Made by a program: the position numbers and the translations under genes. Of a DNA stretch of 64,000 bases, positions 16,776-24,819 are shown in pieces. Below the pieces are notes generated by a model. It ran no database searches. It saw only the letters and a program-made list of their open reading frames with translations, and was not told the DNA's origin. Location of the stretch: the IMG/VR virus record IMGVR_UViG_3300034418_006037, positions 25,218 to 89,217 of that record; one strand, 5' to 3'. Position 1 is the stretch's first letter; every line of letters begins with the position of its first letter. Source of the DNA: a virus.

Positions 16776-18473
16776 ATGGCAATTAAATTCGGAGATACTC
16801 TAGAGAATCAAAACTCAGCGTATCCTATTGTTGATGCCTCAGGCAACAACCTAAAAGGTGTTATTTTTAGTACAGGCCTACCGGCAGCTGGCGACTTCCC
16901 TAACAAACGAGCTAATGGTGCTATTCTGATTGATACTACTAATGACAAAGTCTATGTGTATCAAAACTCTGATTTAGAAAATTTGGCATGGTCAACAGCT
17001 TCAAACTGGGAGCAGATCGGAAAAGCAAGTGATGTATTTCAAACAAGTGATATTAATTACTCTATCGGCAGCAACACCTTCGGCACGCTGACTGGTAGTG
17101 GTACCATTACCGCATCTTCTGCAACACCCAAGACTGCTTTGCAAATTATAAATGAAGTGCTGGTTTCTTACCAGGAACCCACCGGAGGCTTTGCAGGCAC
17201 TGAGGGCAGCGTTGCTTATGATACTACCACTCAAACTAAAAATCATACTGTAACATTCAATGTGACAAACTTGAATCAATCAGTTGTAGACGGCAATAAC
17301 TACGCTATTAGTGAAATTAAGCTATGGAGACGCCTAGGTTCTAACGCTTACTCAGAAGTAGCTAATGCTACATCTTCAGTAAATGATTTTAATACTGGAA
17401 CATTTAGTGATTTAAATACAGCTGGAACTCCGACAGCAGAGACTTTCACATTTAATGACTCTTTTTCAGTACTATCTGGTAGTGCTGATTTCAACTACAA
17501 AGTTGAAATATACCCGTTAGACGGAAATGGGTCTGCAGCAACTACTGTCACAATAACTGGTACAGATGCTCAAAACGCTAGTGGTTATGTCAACTGCGCT
17601 GCTTATAATGCTCCACAACTTACTTCAGACTCGTTTACTCGAGAAGATACCTCGTCTCACTTTGTAGCAGGATCATCTGGTAACCAAGGAACGGAAACAG
17701 CCGTTCGCAGGGAAAAGGGAAATGTAGCTACAAAGCTGAACTTTAAGGTCCAGAACGATAGCTCCTTAGTGCCTATTACAAGCTTTGTTGTTAAGCGCAG
17801 CATTGATGGGGCAGCTGGGGTTGCTATTTATAGTGAAACTGGTTTATCAATTACAGGGACCTCATCTGAATATAAAATCTTTGACTCTATCTCAACTACT
17901 ACAGGAAACATTACTGGGTTGAACGATGTTCCAACAGGCTATACTGTAGTGACTTCAGCATTTCCAAGTGCAGATACAGATTGTGATACAGTTACGTACA
18001 CAGTAGAGATTACAGATGATGAGACAACCACTACTGATTCGCTTGCTACTGGTGAGATTAACTTTGAGTTCCCCGGTTTGATTGGGTATGGAACTACAGA
18101 CTGCGACGGATTTGATTCAACCGATAACTCTACTATGACCACCTTGCTGCATGCTATTAGAGACAATTCAGGGAATCGAGCGCAGTACGAAATCATCAGC
18201 ACTGCTGATAACCTTTCCGGAGTAGACGCAGATTTTGGAGTTGTGGCATTGTCTACAACCGCCAGTCAATTTGTATACATCGGCCACCCTGCCGCTTTAG
18301 ATACAATTGATACAATTAATGACCCTGGAGGTACACCATCTTATGGCGCTTTTGGAAGTGCCCCAAGATCTACCACGGTACCATTTACAACTCATTACGG
18401 AGTAGCAGGAACTTATGAGTTTTATGCTTCTAACTCAGCTGGATCGTTTAGTGGTAATTATACTATTAACTAA
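16776..18473 (+). CDS. Tail fibre protein with shared 'MAIKFxDxxENQN' anchor
   Basis: A 565-residue fibre. The N-terminus AIKFGDTLENQNSAYPIVD and the following NLAWSTASNWEQIG segment are nearly repeated in the protein at 21068 (AIKLADVIENQNTDYPVLD, IDWTNAANWTEIG), so both probably dock at the same site. The body has three or four Ig-like stretches (for instance FNVTNLNQSVVDG, FKVQNDSSLVPITSFVV) and ends in TYEFYASNSAGSFSGNYTIN, a classic Ig-like final strand. No enzyme motif is visible. It begins three bases after the previous gene ends. Confidence 0.7.
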   Translation: MAIKFGDTLENQNSAYPIVDASGNNLKGVIFSTGLPAAGDFPNKRANGAILIDTTNDKVYVYQNSDLENLAWSTASNWEQIGKASDVFQTSDINYSIGSNTFGTLTGSGTITASSATPKTALQIINEVLVSYQEPTGGFAGTEGSVAYDTTTQTKNHTVTFNVTNLNQSVVDGNNYAISEIKLWRRLGSNAYSEVANATSSVNDFNTGTFSDLNTAGTPTAETFTFNDSFSVLSGSADFNYKVEIYPLDGNGSAATTVTITGTDAQNASGYVNCAAYNAPQLTSDSFTREDTSSHFVAGSSGNQGTETAVRREKGNVATKLNFKVQNDSSLVPITSFVVKRSIDGAAGVAIYSETGLSITGTSSEYKIFDSISTTTGNITGLNDVPTGYTVVTSAFPSADTDCDTVTYTVEITDDETTTTDSLATGEINFEFPGLIGYGTTDCDGFDSTDNSTMTTLLHAIRDNSGNRAQYEIISTADNLSGVDADFGVVALSTTASQFVYIGHPAALDTIDTINDPGGTPSYGAFGSAPRSTTVPFTTHYGVAGTYEFYASNSAGSFSGNYTIN

Positions 18474-18488
18474 TAATACCTAGAAACT

Positions 18489-20675
18489 ATGCCAATTGGA
18501 TTTGCAGATCTACTACAAACAAACTCTCAGTATGTTAACGGCCTGAACAAAGGCATCGTCAGTACAGATGATAGCTTTGGAGGTATTCGTAGTAAAATTG
18601 ATGACTGGACAGATCTTCATCTGTCTACTAAAACTAACGACAACAACGTTACCTATTACACGTTCCAAGACGATGGAACGAATGCTGCCCCCGGCCAGTT
18701 CAAAGAGTACTCTACCATGTTCTATGTCGCTGATGGACGAGCTTTGGTGGAAGATTCAAGTGCAGGTGCTAATTTTATTAGGCTTGATGGTAGTGGTAAC
18801 TTTGTTTCATCTGGTGGTACAAAGTATGTAGTACCTTCAAGCGGTAGCGCAGAACCTGAGTTTTGGGTTTTAGATGATGCCACACAAACTGGAGGTTCCG
18901 GCATTGGAACAGATAAGCTTCCTAAGTTTACTATTACTGGTACACAAGGTAGTGATAGTTCTACAGCTATTCCAGCCGGTTACCAAAAACTGCGAGTACT
19001 AGCAAATGCAGCATCATCTGATGGAGCTGTTTCTCTTAGTGCTACTCTCGACTCTAACTTGCTGTCAAACACAGCAGGCGAGTTGGGTCTGGACACCCAG
19101 AACGCTAATATCGTTTTTGCTGGTCCTAGTAGTGGTGGTGCTGCGGCCCCATCTTTCCGTTCTTTAGTTTCAGCTGATATTCCTAACAACGCAGCGAATA
19201 CTACTGGTACTGCTGCTGGGCTGACAAACGCGGGTACCATTACGTTTACAGGAGATGTAATCGGAGGCACTACTCCAACATATACGAGCGGTGGTAACCT
19301 AAGTATTGCGATGACTATCCAGCCCAGTTCTGTGGGTCTGGGAGATTTGGTAGACATTGCAGATGAGCGCTTGCTTGGTAGAGTTGATAACGCGACTAGC
19401 TCAGTTGCTGAGTTGACTGCGACGCAAGTGCGGACGATGCTTAACGTAGCAGACGGAGCAAACAATTATGCTCACCCAACATTTGACGGTGACGATATTG
19501 ATGTAGATACAGGAGCATTAACTGGTGCTGAAGTAGTATCGGATATTGATATTAACATTACAACAGATACTAATGGTCACGTAACTGACGCAAATGGTAC
19601 TATTGCTACTAGAACCCTCACCCTTAGTGACTTAGGGTATACAGGTGCTAGTGACGCTAATAATTATGTACACCCTGACCACACTGGTGATGTAACGTCT
19701 AGTGCAGATGGTGCTACTACAATTGCGGATGAAGCAGTCACTTTGGCTAAAATGGCTCATATAGCTACTGCTAGCTTTTTGGGTAGAAATTCAGCTGGCA
19801 CTAATGATGTAGAGGTTCTAAACATGACCACCGCTAAATCCATGTTGTCTGTAGACGACTTGGTTACTTTGAGCGGTGTCAGTGACGGAGCTATAAATCT
19901 AGGGGCATTTACTGCTAGCACTGTGCTTAGCAGTAGTACACTTACAATAAAAGGTGCACTGCAAGCTCTTGCTGATCAAGTAGACAGCAACTCAAGTAAC
20001 AGTGGTACTACTAACCTTAGTGTTGGTACTAGCAATGCTACTTCGCTTATACTGAGCTCTAGCACCCAAGATAACAGTGGTGTAACTATCCCTGTGCACG
20101 CTGAGAACATAGCAGGTATCATAACTGATGCTTCTCAGACTATTTATGGTGATAAGACGTTTAACGACAACGTAACGATCACTGGAAGTCTTACAGTTAC
20201 AGATAGCACCAGCTACGTAAATATACAGGAAGAGAATGTCTATATCAAAGACGCTCTCATTACTCTTGGTATTACTGATGCAGATGGGGATGGTACTGGT
20301 ACAGTTGCAACTAGTGACGTAGGTATTGAGGCTTACGGTCAAGGTGTTTCTTCTACTTCTCCTACTCTTGTCTATGATATCTCTGCAGATTACTGGGCTA
20401 TTGACAATAAGGATCATGCTAGTAGTGCTCTTACTAGAATTGCTAGAACATACAAGGAGCAGTACACTATCGCAGCAGGTGACGTAACTGCTGGTTATTT
20501 TGAGATAACACATAACTTAAACCACGAGGACATCATAGTTCAGGTCAGAGACAACGCTACAGATCAAGGACTTGTGATATTCAAGTATCAGACAATGAAT
20601 GCTCAAACAGTTCGCATTGCAATCGGGAACGGAGTTACAGCAACCACCGTATTCAATGTAGTTATTGTAGGTTAA
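18489..20675 (+). CDS. Long tail fibre protein with repeated beta modules
   Basis: A 728-residue fibre starting PIGFADLLQTNSQYV, a variant of the anchor in 16776 and 21068. The centre carries motifs frequent in marine phage fibres: SLVSADIPNNAANTTGTA, LSDLGYTGASDANNYVHPDH and TGDVTSSADGATTIADEAV. The C-terminal 150 residues contain NIQEENVYIKDALITLG and a final domain with YFEITHNLNHEDIIVQVRDN, as seen in fibres where the last domain is the receptor-binding head. The 15-base gap before it ends in AATAATACCTA plus seven bases before the ATG, with no Shine-Dalgarno sequence. Confidence 0.75.
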   Translation: MPIGFADLLQTNSQYVNGLNKGIVSTDDSFGGIRSKIDDWTDLHLSTKTNDNNVTYYTFQDDGTNAAPGQFKEYSTMFYVADGRALVEDSSAGANFIRLDGSGNFVSSGGTKYVVPSSGSAEPEFWVLDDATQTGGSGIGTDKLPKFTITGTQGSDSSTAIPAGYQKLRVLANAASSDGAVSLSATLDSNLLSNTAGELGLDTQNANIVFAGPSSGGAAAPSFRSLVSADIPNNAANTTGTAAGLTNAGTITFTGDVIGGTTPTYTSGGNLSIAMTIQPSSVGLGDLVDIADERLLGRVDNATSSVAELTATQVRTMLNVADGANNYAHPTFDGDDIDVDTGALTGAEVVSDIDINITTDTNGHVTDANGTIATRTLTLSDLGYTGASDANNYVHPDHTGDVTSSADGATTIADEAVTLAKMAHIATASFLGRNSAGTNDVEVLNMTTAKSMLSVDDLVTLSGVSDGAINLGAFTASTVLSSSTLTIKGALQALADQVDSNSSNSGTTNLSVGTSNATSLILSSSTQDNSGVTIPVHAENIAGIITDASQTIYGDKTFNDNVTITGSLTVTDSTSYVNIQEENVYIKDALITLGITDADGDGTGTVATSDVGIEAYGQGVSSTSPTLVYDISADYWAIDNKDHASSALTRIARTYKEQYTIAAGDVTAGYFEITHNLNHEDIIVQVRDNATDQGLVIFKYQTMNAQTVRIAIGNGVTATTVFNVVIVG

Positions 20676-20703
20676 TGTATCTTGCAAACCAAACCCAAAC
20701 ATC

Positions 20704-21087
20704 ATGTTACTCAAAGAATGTATCAACGTGTACAAAGCATTTCAACAGATCAGTCAGAACACACTGCCTCTGAAGACGAGTTGGAACATTGCTCAAAATC
20801 TTTCTAAGCTGCAGCCTCTTGTAGAGTCATTCGAAGAACATCGGAAGTCCTATATAGACCAGCTAAGAGAAAAAGCTACACTTGACAGCAAAGGAGAACC
20901 TGAGGTAAGTGACGAAGCTGCTGCTTTGTTCGAGTCACAGGTTAAAGAACTTCTTGAAGAAGACCAGAAGGTTAGACTCAAGAAAGTTGAGCTCATCGAC
21001 GACGGACAGTTGTCCATTGCACCGAACATTCTGATGGCAGCTATGGACTATCTAACCCTAAAGAGCGATGGCAATCAAACTAGCTGA
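20704..21087 (+). CDS. DUF1617-like helical protein, copy 2
   Basis: A 127-residue helical acidic protein. The order LLKECINVYKAFQQISQN, LPLKTSWNIAQNLSKLQPLVESFEEHRK and a Glu/Lys helix is close to the DUF1617 pattern, more so than the copy at 10419. The two are similar in length and probable paralogues. Both stand between fibre genes. This one overlaps the next fibre by 20 bases, which suggests coupled translation and perhaps a chaperone or assembly function for that fibre. Confidence 0.6.
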   Translation: MLLKECINVYKAFQQISQNTLPLKTSWNIAQNLSKLQPLVESFEEHRKSYIDQLREKATLDSKGEPEVSDEAAALFESQVKELLEEDQKVRLKKVELIDDGQLSIAPNILMAAMDYLTLKSDGNQTS

Positions 21088-22621
21088 TGTAATAGAGAAT
21101 CAAAATACCGACTATCCTGTCCTGGATAGCTCTATTGACGCTACGTCTGGAGGCGGTATTAGAGGTTTTGGAATATTTAGAAATATTACAGGGCGCAACG
21201 GAGTACCAGAAAATAAAAGGTGCTATGGTTATGTTGCTGTAGTTTTATATGCAACTAGCAACGGAGAGGTTTCGCCAACGCATTCTAACATCGACCTTAA
21301 TAATAGCCCGACCAGTTCTCAATTAGAGTACGATGTAAATAATGATGGGACGTATTCTCCAGCAGACACGACGATAATTGCTGGTAGAGAAAACCAAATC
21401 ATAACCCCCTTATCATGGTTTGGGTTTAATACTTCCACTAGAGTATACGTATACAAGACCTATCCCCATGGATTAGATGTGAATAGTGACGGCGCGGGTG
21501 CGGTACTCACTTCCTCAGGTGGAAATACTGTCAATGTGAGCGTTACAGATGAGGATCCTACGGCTGCAATTTCAAACATAGATTGGACAAATGCTGCTAA
21601 TTGGACAGAGATTGGATTGGCAGGCAATTCATACACAAGAGTAGATATCGACGATCTCATCAGCGACGCAAATAACTATCGGCTAACAGTAAATAATATA
21701 TCGAGCAATAACCTTACTGCATTAAGCGTCAATGACCTAATGGGCTGGATACTTCAGTCAATGATTGAGGCAGTAACAGCAGCAGGTTTAGGAACAGTGA
21801 CTACGTATACAAATCCAGATACTGGACTTGTAGGCGATTTTAATGGTGATGGACTGGTAGGATCGGCAGATTTGATAATCTTCCTCCAGAATTTTGGTAG
21901 TACTATTCAAAGCGATGCTGCGCAGTTTGACGATTCTTCATATGTAATAAGTGGGTCAAGTCTAATGGATGCTAATGCCGTGAGCTATTTGATTCAGCAG
22001 GCATTGGGTGGAGATGCTTGGTCAGGCGCTCCTAATGCTTCTGAGCTGCAAAATGGGGGTACTGATTACCAATCAGGCTTTTTCTTCTCAGCAGCTCAAG
22101 GCTCTCCATTAGTGGGTGCCTGGGATGTTTTTGAGAGTATTGGTAGTACGCCTTCTAACAGAAGTTTTTTTGGTTTTGAACAATCCACAGATGCAAACGC
22201 CCCGTCTTTTCAAGATGCCGCCGCAAAAATCCGACTTACTGAATGTGCTGTTGTAGGATGGGGCAGATTTATAGCCGATTCACATAACATAGGCATAGTA
22301 TTTAGAATTCGCTTGAAGAATTCATCAGGTACAGTATTGCAAACCAAGTATCATCACTGGTCACATCAGTTTTTAAATACTACATCTGTAGCTGGATCTA
22401 CAGCAGACGCATTTTCTGTCATGCCGGGCAATGGACCATTAATGTTAGTAGATTTTAGTGACCAATCTAGTTTTGGGGCTACAGATCCCGGAGTAGCTCC
22501 CAACCAAGTTCCGGATGTTACTAGGATAGAGATAGAGTTCGACTACTATGTCCCAGATCCTTTTGGTGGGGTCTTTTATAGTCTTAGCCTTGCGCCAACA
22601 GTTACTTGTTCTAATCTGTGA
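21068..22621 (+). CDS. Tail fibre/receptor-binding protein with two dockerin-like calcium loops
   Basis: A 517-residue protein with the same anchor as 16776 (AIKLADVIENQN). Two loops have the dockerin/EF-hand spacing D-x-N-x-D-G-x6-D: D89, N91, D93, D100 and D257, N259, D261, D268 (GDFNGDGLVGSADL). The second is followed by a hydrophobic helix (IIFLQNFGS) as in dockerins. The C-terminal 200 residues (WDVFESIGSTP... to LSLAPTVTC) have a beta-sandwich feel and may bind glycans. Calcium-stabilised binding is inferred from the loops. It overlaps the helical protein upstream by 20 bases and the next gene by one base. Confidence 0.7.
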   Translation: MAIKLADVIENQNTDYPVLDSSIDATSGGGIRGFGIFRNITGRNGVPENKRCYGYVAVVLYATSNGEVSPTHSNIDLNNSPTSSQLEYDVNNDGTYSPADTTIIAGRENQIITPLSWFGFNTSTRVYVYKTYPHGLDVNSDGAGAVLTSSGGNTVNVSVTDEDPTAAISNIDWTNAANWTEIGLAGNSYTRVDIDDLISDANNYRLTVNNISSNNLTALSVNDLMGWILQSMIEAVTAAGLGTVTTYTNPDTGLVGDFNGDGLVGSADLIIFLQNFGSTIQSDAAQFDDSSYVISGSSLMDANAVSYLIQQALGGDAWSGAPNASELQNGGTDYQSGFFFSAAQGSPLVGAWDVFESIGSTPSNRSFFGFEQSTDANAPSFQDAAAKIRLTECAVVGWGRFIADSHNIGIVFRIRLKNSSGTVLQTKYHHWSHQFLNTTSVAGSTADAFSVMPGNGPLMLVDFSDQSSFGATDPGVAPNQVPDVTRIEIEFDYYVPDPFGGVFYSLSLAPTVTCSNL

Positions 22622-23808
22622 TGGATAGTATTAAAGTATATATTAAGAATGGTCTTGTGCTAATTAAGCCAAGCGCTGGGAATCCATTCGTCTATGAAGC
22701 GGGGGATATCCTGACTGCGTCAAATAATAGCACTCTGGCTGCCGGAGTAGATATTACGGACGACACAACGTCAAAAGTATTCCTTTCAGGAATAGACTAT
22801 CGCCGAATATTCGATGAGTCAGGGACTGTATTAGCTGCAAGTCGAAGTGCAACAGTAACTGCACTAAATACTATTTTTCAGCAAAGGGTATTAGATGACT
22901 TTATAGTAAAAGATGAAACTTCTGAGCTTACCGGTACTACAAAAATCCGACACAAAGAGGGCACAGGAGGAGCAGACCGAGATGAAGGTGGTACACTAGA
23001 GCTAGATTTACACAGTGCATCTATTGGACTGTACGGCAGCTACCTAAAGATTACTGAAGACGATCTGAATAATACATCCGGTAAGAACTCTGCATATGGT
23101 AGGTTGCAGGTGTATCTTGAAAATACAGGTACACCAATTGAGGTGCTGGACATGCAGATGACAAATCTGGTATCTGCCCCAATAGTAGACTTAAACACCA
23201 GCTCCTTAGATGTGTCTGGAGATGTTACATTCTCTACTGTATCAGGTACTGTAACCTTTAGTGGTGATACTAGCGGTATAGCTTATGGGGATATTACAGG
23301 TACACCTACTATACCTACTAATGTATCAGACCTGACCAATGACTCTGGGTTTATTACGTCAGCCAATGAGCTAGATGGAATTTATTTGGAGGTGTTTACT
23401 CGCTCCTCTTCGTACGGAAGTGGCTCATACGAAGGACAAATAGTGAAGTATGGAAATAACACGAACCTGAGTGCAGGCAAGGCGTATGTACTTTCAAATG
23501 ACGGTGGAAGCCCAATAGCAAACGCTACGTGGATTGAAGCAGATGCTGATTTGGAAGCGTCAACGAAGGGTTTGTTTGGAATAGCTCTTGGATCTAGCGC
23601 GACTAGTGATGGCCTTTTGGTCAGGGGTATACGTGGTCAAAACACAAGTGCAAACCCTGGAGACTTAATGTATATAAGTACAAGCTCTGGCCTTATAACT
23701 AGTGCAATACCACAAACACAAGGAGATTTCGTAAGGGTTATCGGTTACGCTTTGTCTTCTACCCTGTTGTACGTAGATCCTTCACCAGACTATATCGAGC
23801 TTGCGTAA
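22621..23808 (+). CDS. Tail fibre or surface protein with GD-VY beta module
   Basis: A 395-residue protein. I choose the ATG at 22621, which overlaps the previous stop as TGATG, over the GTG at 22618. Residues 1-35 (DSIKVYIKNGLVLIKPSAGNP) form a short beta N-terminus. The middle contains SDLTNDSGFITSANELDG, common in fibre shafts. The C-terminal part (GQIVKYGNNTNLSAGKAYVL, LLVRGIRGQNTSANPGDLMYIS, GDFVRVIGYALSS) is a beta module related to that in the fibre at 14874. Probably a fibre or fibre-base component. One-base overlap with the next gene. Confidence 0.65.
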   Translation: MDSIKVYIKNGLVLIKPSAGNPFVYEAGDILTASNNSTLAAGVDITDDTTSKVFLSGIDYRRIFDESGTVLAASRSATVTALNTIFQQRVLDDFIVKDETSELTGTTKIRHKEGTGGADRDEGGTLELDLHSASIGLYGSYLKITEDDLNNTSGKNSAYGRLQVYLENTGTPIEVLDMQMTNLVSAPIVDLNTSSLDVSGDVTFSTVSGTVTFSGDTSGIAYGDITGTPTIPTNVSDLTNDSGFITSANELDGIYLEVFTRSSSYGSGSYEGQIVKYGNNTNLSAGKAYVLSNDGGSPIANATWIEADADLEASTKGLFGIALGSSATSDGLLVRGIRGQNTSANPGDLMYISTSSGLITSAIPQTQGDFVRVIGYALSSTLLYVDPSPDYIELA

Positions 23809-24038
23809 TGTCATTCATTCGAGCAACATACAATTCTGGTACAGTTCAATCTCAAGATACCTCTACTGAACTAGCTACAAATCAAGATAAATATTGGGCA
23901 ACTGAAGAAGGAGTTTCAGATACCATAGGAGTATGGGATGATGTAAATAGAAGATTTATACCGGACGGCTGGTATGATGAAACTACAGGGTGGTTATGGC
24001 CCGTAGATTTGCAATGGGATTATGATAAAACTCAATAA
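23808..24038 (+). CDS. Small aromatic-rich protein in the fibre cassette
   Basis: A 76-residue protein with ten Trp and Tyr residues, many near the end (GWYDETTGWLWPVDLQWDYD). No family recognised. It is a one-base overlap downstream of the surface protein at 22621, so it probably forms part of the same appendage. No membrane helix. Confidence 0.5.
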   Translation: MSFIRATYNSGTVQSQDTSTELATNQDKYWATEEGVSDTIGVWDDVNRRFIPDGWYDETTGWLWPVDLQWDYDKTQ

Positions 24039-24047
24039 TACCTACCT

Positions 24048-24770
24048 ATGGCTGACACAGGAATAATAGGACCTTTAGCAAACGCCGCAGTAGGCACAGG
24101 ACTTGGCGATGGAATCAATTATGGAGCTTGGTCGTTCCCTCTAAGATTACATAGAACTGCGACAAATGCTAATGCTGCGGTTGTAACAACAGCTAATAAA
24201 GGCACTCGTTGGTACAATTGCTTTGATAACAACCAAATTCCTGCAGGCGCAACTATTACTGGAGTAGAGATTGTAGCAACAACAGATTTTGATGGGTCAG
24301 GTAATTCAAACATAGGTACCTTCGGTTCAACAGGAGCAACAGAAAGCATCACATTAAGAGCTTATCTTTATAACGGATCTAGCTATTCATCAGCACTAAC
24401 ATATGATGGATCTACCCGCGCAGGTATTACATATTCTGACAGTAATACGACAGCTACATTTTTAGGAGCTAATAGACGATACTTGGGTCTATCCACTTTA
24501 GGAACCCTGTTTGGGGGATCAAGTGATTTATCAGGTTTAACCTGGGATCCTGCAAACCAAGCTAGTTTTGGGTTTGCTTTTACTAGCACAGCAATAGTAA
24601 ACACCCCAGTAGCTGGAGCTATTAGAGGTATTGGACTAAGAATAACTTACACTGAAGGTAGCTCAGGCCCAGCAGATGTAGCCGAAATTAATGGGGTTGC
24701 TGCAGCAGACATAGATAAGTTTAGCGGGGTAACCTTTAGTGACATAAGTAAAATCAATTCTATATCTTAA
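24048..24770 (+). CDS. Tail fibre/receptor-binding domain protein
   Basis: A 240-residue protein that lacks a long shaft: ADTGIIGPLANAAVGTGLGDG leads into a beta-rich body with GTRWYNCFDNNQIPAGATITGVEIVATTDF and SFGFAFTSTAIVN. After RGIGLRITYTEG, a linker with a short repeat (ADVAEINGVAAADIDKFSG) ends the protein. It resembles a lone tip domain or structural cap. The 9-base gap before its ATG holds the end of AATAATACCTA, shared with the leader of 18489. Its exact role is uncertain. Confidence 0.6.
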   Translation: MADTGIIGPLANAAVGTGLGDGINYGAWSFPLRLHRTATNANAAVVTTANKGTRWYNCFDNNQIPAGATITGVEIVATTDFDGSGNSNIGTFGSTGATESITLRAYLYNGSSYSSALTYDGSTRAGITYSDSNTTATFLGANRRYLGLSTLGTLFGGSSDLSGLTWDPANQASFGFAFTSTAIVNTPVAGAIRGIGLRITYTEGSSGPADVAEINGVAAADIDKFSGVTFSDISKINSIS

Positions 24771-24777
24771 TGTTTAT

Positions 24778-24785
24778 TATATTTG
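24778..24785 (+). promoter_or_regulatory. Bacteroidota-type -7 promoter box ahead of the basic protein gene
   Basis: TATATTTG matches the Bacteroidota -7 consensus TAnnTTTG exactly and sits in a 49-base gap, 35 bases before the ATG at 24820. I see no TTG at the usual -33 distance, so the match is suggestive only. A similar box lies before 34301. Confidence 0.35.
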
Positions 24786-24819
24786 CAATAGCAAAGCCTC
24801 TCCATAAATCCTAACAATA

